Source of the DNA: JAAZIN01 sp964464625
GTDB taxonomy: Bacteria; Bacillota; Dethiobacteria; DTU022
DNA length: 64,000 nt
Direction: 5' to 3'
Assembly: GCA_964464625.1 (NCBI GenBank)
Contig: CAYXKD010000006.1
Location: forward strand, 1-64,000
Of this stretch, positions 50,407 through 57,515 are shown one piece after another. The position numbers and the translations under genes are program-made. The notes under the pieces were generated by a model. The model was given only the letters and a program-made list of their open reading frames with translations. It was not told where the DNA came from and searched no databases. Each line of letters opens with the position of its first letter. Within the stretch, counting starts at the first letter, position 1.

Positions 50407-50736
50407 TTGGGCGATGGACAGAGGTCAGGGACGAATGAGCATAACCGGCAAAGAGAGCTGCAGCGGCGCCTGATTATCCGGATGGCCCGCCTGTCACAGG
50501 AGCTGGAGAAATTTAATCTGGCTGAATATATGAACCTGCTGAACAATCCCCGGCGCTATATATTAATTAATTTCACCGGCGGACTTTTCCGCGGCCTCGG
50601 TTTCGGACTGGGAGCGACACTGCTGGCGGCCCTGCTCATTTATATCATGCAGCGACTAGTGGTCCTTAACTTGCCGCTCATCGGGGACTTCATTGCTGAA
50701 CTGATCAAAATTGTTAATGAACAATTGAGAGGATGA
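50407..50736 (+). CDS. DUF5665-like membrane protein
   Basis: About 109 residues: a basic helical N-terminal part (LIIRMARLSQELEKFNLAEYMNLLNNPRRYI), then a long hydrophobic segment GLGFGLGATLLAALLIYIM, and a shorter one near the end. This matches what I recall of the uncharacterised DUF5665 family of Firmicutes. AAGGAGG at 50392-50398 points to TTG 50407, so the upstream TTG at 50386 is rejected because the ribosome-binding site would lie inside the gene. It is followed closely by the zinc-finger protein gene. Confidence 0.7.
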   Translation: MGDGQRSGTNEHNRQRELQRRLIIRMARLSQELEKFNLAEYMNLLNNPRRYILINFTGGLFRGLGFGLGATLLAALLIYIMQRLVVLNLPLIGDFIAELIKIVNEQLRG

Positions 50737-50748
50737 GGTGAAGAGAAG

Positions 50749-51348
50749 ATGGATCTCCATCTGGAAAAACATGAAGCTGCCTTGAAAGAGGCGCGGCAAA
50801 AGCTGCTGGAGCAGCTTGGGGAATGCCCTTACCGGGGGTCGGGCATCGGTATGCGCGAAAGTGTTACCGACCTCTCCTTTGCCGACAATCACCCTGCCGA
50901 TCTGGGCACAGAAAATTTTGAACGGAGCAAGGATCTCTCCCTTCGTGAGTCGCGTCTCACCCGGTTGCGCTACATTGAAGAGGCACTTGCACGCATTGAT
51001 GGCGGCACTTACGGGACTTGCCGGCGCTGCGGCGAGACAATCTCACCGGAGAGGCTTGAAGCGGTCCCGGAGGCGCCCCTCTGCCTGCTCTGCCGCGAAT
51101 ACGAAGAGAAGGCTGCTGGAAAAGAGGGGCGCCGCCCTGTGGAAGAGGAACTCCTTTCACCGCCTTTTGCACGCAGCACTGGCCGGGATGATCTCTTTTT
51201 TGACAGCGAAGATTGCTGGCAGGCCGTCGCCGGGCATAATAAACGGCCCTTTATCTACGAAGATATCCTTGATGATAAGGAAAAGGGGCTTGTTGAGGAT
51301 ACCGATGCCCTGAGCAATGAGGATCTTCGCAAGCAGCTTCCTGATTAG
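50749..51348 (+). CDS. DksA/TraR-family zinc-finger protein (YteA-like)
   Basis: The 199 residues contain an N-terminal coiled-coil region, the family sequence SRLTRLRYIEEALARIDGGTYGTCRRCGETISPERLEAVPEAPLCLLCRE with four zinc cysteines, and an acidic C-terminal extension of about 75 residues. This arrangement matches YteA of Bacillus, a relative of DksA, which binds RNA polymerase. The target genes are unknown. GAAGAG upstream is a modest ribosome-binding site. Confidence 0.85.
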   Translation: MDLHLEKHEAALKEARQKLLEQLGECPYRGSGIGMRESVTDLSFADNHPADLGTENFERSKDLSLRESRLTRLRYIEEALARIDGGTYGTCRRCGETISPERLEAVPEAPLCLLCREYEEKAAGKEGRRPVEEELLSPPFARSTGRDDLFFDSEDCWQAVAGHNKRPFIYEDILDDKEKGLVEDTDALSNEDLRKQLPD

Positions 51349-51416
51349 CTTGTTTTTCGCAGCTCTGCTGTGATAGAATAGCTCCCAGCAGGTACGAAGC
51401 GCCGGGAGGGAAAGGA

Positions 51417-51875
51417 TTGCGCCTTTTTTTAGTTGTTGCCGCGGTTGTAGCCGCTGATCAGTTTTCCAAGTACCTCGTTGCTTCAAGGATGGATGTGGGC
51501 CAGTCAATCCCAGTAATCAAAGGGTTCCTGGCTATTACCTATGTCCGGAACCCCGGAGCAGCTTTTGGTATGTTCCCTTACCGGACAGTTATCTTCATCA
51601 TTGTTACACTTATTGTCATAGGCATGATCATCTATTACTACCGCGTTCTTCCCGAAGGACATACCCTGCTGCGGCTGGGACTGGCGCTGCAACTGGGCGG
51701 AGCATTGGGAAATTTGATTGATAGGGTGCGAAGTGTTTATGTCATCGATTTTATCGACATCAAATTCTTTCCGCCCGTTTTTAACCTGGCTGATACATCA
51801 ATTGTCTTCGGGGTGATTATTTTTCTCTTTGTTTTTTGGCGGATATTTCCCCCGGTGGAGAGCAGTCCGCAGTAG
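51417..51875 (+). CDS. lspA: lipoprotein signal peptidase
   Basis: LspA cleaves signal peptides of lipoproteins after lipid attachment. It has four membrane helices over 152 residues. The catalytic Asp pair lies in GGALGNLIDRV and FNLADTSIVFG; VRNPGAAFGMF is also conserved. TTG 51417 follows GGGAGGGAAAGG. It lies next to lgt, which acts one step earlier, an unusually neat pairing. Confidence 0.95.
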   Translation: MRLFLVVAAVVAADQFSKYLVASRMDVGQSIPVIKGFLAITYVRNPGAAFGMFPYRTVIFIIVTLIVIGMIIYYYRVLPEGHTLLRLGLALQLGGALGNLIDRVRSVYVIDFIDIKFFPPVFNLADTSIVFGVIIFLFVFWRIFPPVESSPQ

Positions 51876-51904
51876 TGTAATCAATATTATGGGGAGATGA
51901 GTAG

Positions 51905-52672
51905 ATGCACCGGATTCTCTTTCATATCGGCAGTTTGCCGGTTTATTCTTATGGGGCCATGATTTCACTGGCTGTACTGATCATTGCAATTTTAATGTCC
52001 AGGGAATCCTCCCGCGTGGGGATCAGCCCCGATCACACCCTGGAGGCCATCATTTTTGCCGTCATCGGGGGCCTGCTGGGCTCGAGGATTCTTTATGTGC
52101 TACTGAACTGGGAATATTACCGGGGGCGCTGGCAAGATATCTTCTTCGCCCGGTTTGAAGGCCTTACATTTTACGGCGCCTTTCTGGGCGGTGTCATTGC
52201 TGTTATACTGTGGTGCCGCTGGCGCAAAATTGACTTTTTCAAATTTACTGATCTTGCCGCGCCTTATTTTATCCTTGGCTATGCCTTTGGGCGGACGGGC
52301 TGTTTCCTTAACGGCTGCTGTTACGGCAGGGTGAGTGCTGTCCCCTGGGCAGTGGTAATTCCCGCGGTGGACAACCTGCCCCGGCACCCTGTTCAGCTTT
52401 ACGCTGCCGCAGGAGCCTTGATCATCTTTATTGTGTTGAAGCTATTTCAGCGCTATCGCCCCTATGTGGGCTTTAACATCATTGCCCTCTGCGCTTTCTA
52501 TGGGACCCTGCGCTTTATTACAGAATTTTTCCGTGAAGAGGCGATCTTATGGATGGGATTGACCCTGGCACAGCTGTTCAGCCTGGGGCTGACGATCCTC
52601 TCACTTGCGCTCATGCTGTACCTTTTTTCCTTACAGCCGCAGAAGGGCAGGAAGGCTTTGGGCAAAAAGTAA
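51905..52672 (+). CDS. lgt: prolipoprotein diacylglyceryl transferase
   Basis: Lgt attaches diacylglycerol to the lipobox cysteine of prolipoproteins. It is a polytopic membrane protein of 255 residues with family motifs FYGAFLGGVIAVILW, the signature GRTGCFLNGCCYG, and HPVQLYAA. The CCYG form of the signature is, from memory, usual in Clostridia. ATG 51905 follows GGGGAG. With lspA it makes a lipoprotein-processing pair. Confidence 0.93.
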   Translation: MHRILFHIGSLPVYSYGAMISLAVLIIAILMSRESSRVGISPDHTLEAIIFAVIGGLLGSRILYVLLNWEYYRGRWQDIFFARFEGLTFYGAFLGGVIAVILWCRWRKIDFFKFTDLAAPYFILGYAFGRTGCFLNGCCYGRVSAVPWAVVIPAVDNLPRHPVQLYAAAGALIIFIVLKLFQRYRPYVGFNIIALCAFYGTLRFITEFFREEAILWMGLTLAQLFSLGLTILSLALMLYLFSLQPQKGRKALGKK

Positions 52673-52726
52673 AGGTACGGAGTCGTTGGGGCGTCCGATT
52701 TCACCAGTGATCAGAGGTGGGCTCTG

Positions 52727-53665
52727 TTGTCGAAAAGATTGGAGTTTACCGCCGGTAGTGAGGATGCGGGGCGGCGCCTTGATCTATTTCTGGTGGGTAA
52801 AGAATCCTCTCTTTCACGCAACAAGGCTCAGAAATTGATCTCCCTTGGGTCCGTCTACGTTAATGAGCACTGCTGCTCTGATAAAAATTATCGCCTCCAG
52901 GCGGAAGATAGCGTTGTGCTGAATCTCCCCGCAAAGCGCCCTTTGCAGCTCCTGGCGGAACAGATCCCTCTGGATATTGTCTATGAGGATGATGATCTTC
53001 TGGTAATCAACAAGCCCCGGGGAATGGTTGTTCATCCCGCACCGGGCCATGACAGTGGCACCCTGGTGAATGCCCTGCTCAGTCATTGTGCAGCCCTCTC
53101 CAGAGCCGGCGGGGCTGATCGCCCGGGGATCGTACACCGCCTGGACAGGGATACAACGGGGCTTATTATTGCCGCCAAAAACGATTCCTGCCATGCCTTT
53201 CTGGCGGCGCAGCTGCGTGCGCGCACCATGCGGCGCGAATATATCGCCCTGGTCTACGGAAAGGTCAGCCCCGCTGCAGGAAGGATCGAGGCGCCGGTGG
53301 GCCGCCATCCCCGCCACCGCCGGCTCATGGCGGTGGTCCCCGGAGGGAGGGAGGCTGTAACCCGTTACCGTGCCATTGCCATGCTCGGCGCCTTTACCCT
53401 GCTTCAGGTAAGCCTGGAAACGGGCCGCACCCATCAGGTAAGGGTTCATCTGAACTTTATAAAGCATCCTGTGGCCGGTGATCCGCTGTACGGGCCCGGC
53501 TGCACTCCCGATCTGCCGCCCCCGCTCTGCCGTGGGCAGGCGCTCCATGCCCGCCGCATCTCTTTTCTCCATCCCCGCAGCGGGCGGAGATTCGAATTCA
53601 CCGCCCCCCTGCCTCCTGACTTTCGCGAAGGGCTGCGCCTGCTGCGGGAGCGCTTCCGCAACTGA
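52727..53665 (+). CDS. rluD: RluA/RluD-family rRNA or tRNA pseudouridine synthase
   Basis: The enzyme converts uridine to pseudouridine in RNA. An N-terminal S4 domain (SRNKAQKLISLGSVYVN) precedes the catalytic domain with VHRLDRDTTGLIIAAK (catalytic Asp) and TGRTHQVRVHL. The 312 residues fit RluD/YlyB. The lspA-rluD (ylyB) neighbourhood is conserved in Firmicutes, here with lgt inserted. The start is TTG 52727. The precise uridine target is not readable from sequence. Confidence 0.93.
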   Translation: MSKRLEFTAGSEDAGRRLDLFLVGKESSLSRNKAQKLISLGSVYVNEHCCSDKNYRLQAEDSVVLNLPAKRPLQLLAEQIPLDIVYEDDDLLVINKPRGMVVHPAPGHDSGTLVNALLSHCAALSRAGGADRPGIVHRLDRDTTGLIIAAKNDSCHAFLAAQLRARTMRREYIALVYGKVSPAAGRIEAPVGRHPRHRRLMAVVPGGREAVTRYRAIAMLGAFTLLQVSLETGRTHQVRVHLNFIKHPVAGDPLYGPGCTPDLPPPLCRGQALHARRISFLHPRSGRRFEFTAPLPPDFREGLRLLRERFRN

Positions 53666-53773
53666 TTAATTTACAGACACGGCTGGTTTTCAAATATGTG
53701 GGGATTGCGGAAGGCGGCCGGGATTATTGCAAAAAATGGGCCGTTGAATGCCCGGTTAAATGGAGCAGCGGTA

Positions 53774-54682
53774 ATGGTAAAGGGGTGCAGGCAAATGTCG
53801 GATCGTAGAGGGGGAGGTAAGGGGAAAACCCTAAAAACAGTTTCGGTCTTTTCAGTCCTGATATTTATTCTGATGATTATCTTTTTTCTTCCTGCACTCA
53901 AATCGTTGATCTGTCAAAAGGTGCATAGAGGGTTTATTGAGCAGGTTGATAGATACGCGCTTCCGGCAAATATAAAAATAGTCCAATTAGAATACAGGGA
54001 CGATGGTGACATTGTGTCTACAGCGGTTTCTGCGGGCGCCAGCGGGGTGGTTTTCCACAGGGAAGGCAATAGATATTACGCGCTTACAGCCCGGCATGTG
54101 GTGGCAGGTATTGACGGCGCCAATCAAATCCGGTTTATAGCAATGGGATATGATGACCTTGATTATGCAGATGCCCTGGATAGGGGAGAAAAATACCGGG
54201 GCATAGCCGGCTATTATCAGCAGTTCCCTGAAGCTGCAGTAGAATTTTCAAGTGATCAATATGACCTGGCCATTATCAGTTTTGTTTCCGAAAAAGATCT
54301 CGCGGCTCTGCCTGTCTCAGATAAAATGCCCGCCTATGGAGATAAGGTTGCCGCTATGAGCAATCCCCATGGTAAAAGAAATACGATCACTGTCGGGAGA
54401 ATCAGCAGCCGGAAAGAGGCGCCCTTCGGCGATGAGGCCGGTAAAATGCAGCACGGCGTGATCAGGCACACATGTGTCCTCTCTGAAGGAAGCAGCGGGA
54501 GCGCTTTGCTTGGCGAAAACCTGGAGATTGTGGGGATAAATCTGGGCGGCGGTGGAAATTTATTTCGCCGACATCTCTACGGGATGGCCATGCCCGCTAA
54601 CCGTATTCTGGATTTTTTGGAGGAGTGGAGCTGCGCTGCTCCAGAAGGTGTCTTAATTCCTCTTCCTGCGGGTTTACGATGA
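53774..54682 (+). CDS. membrane-anchored trypsin-like serine protease
   Basis: About 302 residues: one membrane helix (VFSVLIFILMIIFFLPAL), then a chymotrypsin-fold domain outside the membrane. His in LTARHVVAG (about 107), Asp in QYDLAIISF (about 165) and Ser in EGSSGSALLG (about 242) form the expected triad. No PDZ domain follows, unlike HtrA. ATG 53774 has GGAG 8 bases upstream; an earlier ATG at 53696 has none, and ATG 53795 is also possible. The last 86 bases overlap the convergent rqcH. The substrate is unknown. Confidence 0.8.
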   Translation: MVKGCRQMSDRRGGGKGKTLKTVSVFSVLIFILMIIFFLPALKSLICQKVHRGFIEQVDRYALPANIKIVQLEYRDDGDIVSTAVSAGASGVVFHREGNRYYALTARHVVAGIDGANQIRFIAMGYDDLDYADALDRGEKYRGIAGYYQQFPEAAVEFSSDQYDLAIISFVSEKDLAALPVSDKMPAYGDKVAAMSNPHGKRNTITVGRISSRKEAPFGDEAGKMQHGVIRHTCVLSEGSSGSALLGENLEIVGINLGGGGNLFRRHLYGMAMPANRILDFLEEWSCAAPEGVLIPLPAGLR

Positions 54683-56366
54683 TGGTTTTGAAAGGTTCGT
54701 ACAGCACAAATCCCGGCCTGCCGCCCGGGGCTCGCTTCACGTGGCGCACCTCGGTGTAGTCCACCGCCACGGCGGGCAGATCCCGGCCCCGGCTGTAATG
54801 TGCAGCAAGCAGCGCCGCCTCCTGAAGATCGCTCTCTGCAGGCGGGCCGGTACCGGCCCCTTTAATGATCACATGGCTGCCCGGCAGCCTCTGTGCATGC
54901 AGCCAGATATCATACCTGGTAGCCAGCTTGAATGTAAGATGATCGTTCTGGCGATTGTTCTGCCCCACCAGAATCTTTTTCCCCGAAGAGGCAAGAAAAG
55001 AAAGTGGCTGGGGCTTCTCCCGGCGGCGCTTTTTTTTACGCTGCGGCTTTTTTCTTGAGTCGGGCTTCATATAGCCTGACTCCACGAGCTCTTCACGGAT
55101 CTCCAATAGAGAGGCGGCGCTTCCTTCTTCTATGGTGTATAGAAGCTCCCGGCAGTATGCCAGCTCCCCTTGCAATCTGGATATATGTTTTTTCAGGTGT
55201 TTTCGGCTGTTGCTTATTTTCCGGTAGATCCGGAAATATTTCTGTGCATTGCCAAGGGCATCCAGGGATGGATTCATGGGGATGGTGATCTTCTCATCCG
55301 GCTGATAAAGGCTGGGTAAAATGATCTCTTCCGCCCTGCTGTTGATCCCGGTGCCGTATGTGAGAAGTGTCTCCCCGTAAATGCGGTAGCGATCCGCCTC
55401 CCCTGCCTGCAGCAGATCCCTTTTCAGCTGTTCCAGCTTCATTTCCAGGCTTCTCTTGCGGCGGTTTACCCTGGAGCGCAGCCGGTCTTGCAGAAGTTTT
55501 CTTTCTTCCGCTTCCTCCAGCCGGCTGTAATAATGATCCAGCAACTCACTCATCTTCGTAAATTTTTGCAGGGTGCTGTCCTGAAGGTGGGTCAGCGGGT
55601 AGGAGGCATAAATATTTAATTGGGGAGCCATGCAGGCTTCCAGCGCGCCGCTTTTGCCAAAGAGAGCCTTCATTTCCCGGGTGAGCCGCTCCAAAGAGCC
55701 CAGGGGCGCCTCTTTATCCCATTTGCTGCGATAAATCAGCTCCCGGGCGGCCAGGGGGCTGATGGCGCGCACTGTTTTAAGCAGTGCCTGATCCGGACTG
55801 CTACCTTTCGCCAGCAGGGGCAGCAGCGTTGCGGCGAGCCTCTCCCCCTCTGTCTCAGAGGGGTCAAGCCTGGATTGCGGAGGCACCTCCTCATAGGGCA
55901 GCCCCGGCAAAACTGCGCGCCGCGGGTTTTGTTCCCGGGTGGCGGTTTTGATTGCACCCAGGATTATTTCCTCCTCATCGACCAGGATCACATTGCTCCG
56001 CCGTCCCATGATCTCGGCGATTATTTTTACCGGAGGCAGAACTTCATGGGCTTCAAAGTGCAGCATCAAAATTCGCTCCAGGTGAGGCTGAACAACAGCG
56101 GAAATCCGCGCACCTGTGAGATATTTCCGCAGGAGCATGCAGAAAGGAGGTGGCTGTTGGGGAAGGCGATAGCTCCGCCCGGTGAGGTGGACCCGGGCAT
56201 GGTGGGGATGCGTTGAAAGCAGCAGGCCGTATTCTTCTCCGGCATGATAGAGGGAGAGGACAATCACCTGGCGTGAGGGCTGGGTAACCCGCTGTACTCG
56301 CGCCCCTATTGCCATCTCCCGCAGCTCCGCCGCCACCGCTGTCATCGCCAGAACATCAAAGGTCAT
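54597..56366 (-). CDS. rqcH: ribosome quality control factor RqcH
   Basis: RqcH (NFACT/Rqc2 family, once annotated as fibronectin-binding) binds stalled 50S subunits and recruits tRNA-Ala to add C-terminal alanine tails that mark nascent chains for decay. The 589 residues comprise NFACT-N (MTFDVLAMTAVAAEL, EIMGRRSNVIL), a long coiled coil (about 280-430) and NFACT-R with NNRQNDHLTFKLATRYDIWLHAQ. GGGGAGG on the minus strand supports ATG at 56366 over an upstream ATG at 56423. It diverges from the hydroxyacyl-CoA dehydrogenase gene. Confidence 0.93.
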   Translation of the reverse strand: MTFDVLAMTAVAAELREMAIGARVQRVTQPSRQVIVLSLYHAGEEYGLLLSTHPHHARVHLTGRSYRLPQQPPPFCMLLRKYLTGARISAVVQPHLERILMLHFEAHEVLPPVKIIAEIMGRRSNVILVDEEEIILGAIKTATREQNPRRAVLPGLPYEEVPPQSRLDPSETEGERLAATLLPLLAKGSSPDQALLKTVRAISPLAARELIYRSKWDKEAPLGSLERLTREMKALFGKSGALEACMAPQLNIYASYPLTHLQDSTLQKFTKMSELLDHYYSRLEEAEERKLLQDRLRSRVNRRKRSLEMKLEQLKRDLLQAGEADRYRIYGETLLTYGTGINSRAEEIILPSLYQPDEKITIPMNPSLDALGNAQKYFRIYRKISNSRKHLKKHISRLQGELAYCRELLYTIEEGSAASLLEIREELVESGYMKPDSRKKPQRKKKRRREKPQPLSFLASSGKKILVGQNNRQNDHLTFKLATRYDIWLHAQRLPGSHVIIKGAGTGPPAESDLQEAALLAAHYSRGRDLPAVAVDYTEVRHVKRAPGGRPGFVLYEPFKTIIVNPQEEELRHLLEQRSSTPPKNPEYG

Positions 56367-56390
56367 CTGAGCAGGCCTCCCCGCTATCTT

Positions 56391-56405
56391 TGTATACAGT
56401 ATACA
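56391..56405 (-). promoter_or_regulatory. 15-bp dyad over a candidate rqcH promoter
   Basis: TGTATAC and GTATACA form a perfect dyad around one base, 25 bases upstream of the rqcH start. On the minus strand it includes TATACT (56398-56403), a good -10, with TTGTGG (56420-56425) 16 bases upstream as a weak -35. It may be an operator for an unknown regulator, or simply a fortuitous A+T-rich -10. Confidence 0.4.
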
Positions 56406-56520
56406 CTTCTCCTTGATTACCACAAGTTATTGGAAAGCCGGGGCAGTTACCGGATGTTGGGATATGGCGGATGTTTAGCTTTGGATGCTGGAGAGGGGAT
56501 AGCGGGAGTTCTCTGTACGA

Positions 56521-56529
56521 TGATATAAT
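56521..56529 (+). promoter_or_regulatory. extended -10 promoter of the dehydrogenase gene
   Basis: TGATATAAT at 56521-56529 is a perfect extended -10. No good -35 is seen. It lies 37 bases before the start codon, leaving a short leader with GGGAGG. Confidence 0.5.
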
Positions 56530-56565
56530 GGAAATGCCAGTAAAAAATTCTGGGAGGTTTTTTAA

Positions 56566-57438
56566 ATGGCAGCTGAAGTAAAAAAGATCGCTGTTGTCGG
56601 TGCCGGAAATATGGGTCACCAGATCTCCATCTGCTGCGCTCTGGCGGGTTTGCAAACGAGCTGTATTGATGTCAGTGCGGAGCAGCTCCGTAAGGCGGAG
56701 TCCTTTCTCAGGAATTACCTGCCCGACCGTATAGCCAGGGGAAAGATCTCCGAAAAGGATGCCGGCGGGGTGGAGTCGCGGCTCAGCTTTACCGGGGAGC
56801 TCGAAGAAGGTGTCAGAGAGGCTGATTTTGTTATCGAGGCTGTCACGGAGAAGCTTGATCTGAAAAAAGAGCTCTTTCGCAATCTGGACCGCATTTGCGC
56901 TCCGCAGACCATTCTGGCTACAAACAGCTCTTTTTTCGTCAGCTCCCTCCTGGCATCGGAAACAGCCCGTCCCGCCCTGGTTTGCAACATGCATTTTTTC
57001 AATCCGGCACTGGTCATGAAGTGTGTTGAAATAGTTAAAGGGCCGCACACTTCTGAAGAGACCGCCGGGGTGGCAATGGAGCTGGCTTCGAAAATGGGGA
57101 AGAAACCTGTTCTGCTCCATAAAGAGATCTACGGCTTCCTGGTCAACAGAATCCTGCGCCGGATCATGGATGAAGCGCTATTTTTGCTGGATACCGGTGT
57201 GGCCTCCGCCGCAGACATTGACAGCGCCGTGGTGAACGCTTTGGGACATCCCATGGGTCCCTTTACCCTGATGGATCTGACGGGGATTGATCTGAGCTAC
57301 CATATTGCCATGGAGCGATACCGCGAAACAGGCGACTCCGCCGAAAAGCCTTCGCCAACGGTAGTCGAAAAATATGTAAGGGGCGAATGGGGGCGGAGGA
57401 AAGGGCGCGGTTTTTACGAATATAAAAACAAGGGTTAG
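56566..57438 (+). CDS. hbd: 3-hydroxybutyryl-CoA dehydrogenase
   Basis: The enzyme interconverts 3-hydroxyacyl-CoA and 3-ketoacyl-CoA with NAD(P), in butyrate formation or beta-oxidation. It shows the Rossmann loop VVGAGNMGHQIS, the ATNSS region, catalytic His in NMHFFNP and the C-terminal dimer domain GFLVNRI and HPMGPFTLMDLTGIDL. The 290 residues match the family. Crotonase and thiolase genes are not nearby, so the pathway is not settled from this window. Confidence 0.92.
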   Translation: MAAEVKKIAVVGAGNMGHQISICCALAGLQTSCIDVSAEQLRKAESFLRNYLPDRIARGKISEKDAGGVESRLSFTGELEEGVREADFVIEAVTEKLDLKKELFRNLDRICAPQTILATNSSFFVSSLLASETARPALVCNMHFFNPALVMKCVEIVKGPHTSEETAGVAMELASKMGKKPVLLHKEIYGFLVNRILRRIMDEALFLLDTGVASAADIDSAVVNALGHPMGPFTLMDLTGIDLSYHIAMERYRETGDSAEKPSPTVVEKYVRGEWGRRKGRGFYEYKNKG

Positions 57439-57463
57439 ACAGCCCTGAACAAGTCATCAGCAG

Positions 57464-57515
57464 AACCCCCCGGGCATAACAATTAAGAGAAATTAAATGC
57501 CAAAGGGGGGTTTTT
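57464..57515 (+). terminator. terminator-like hairpin covering the P-ATPase ribosome-binding site
   Basis: AACCCCCC at 57464-57471 and GGCAT at 57473-57477 pair with ATGCC at 57497-57501 and GGGGGGTT at 57505-57512; five T follow and the GTG start of the ATPase comes at once at 57516. The AAAGGGGGG that must serve as ribosome-binding site is the 3' arm of the stem. It may terminate hbd transcription, control ATPase expression, or both. Confidence 0.7.
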
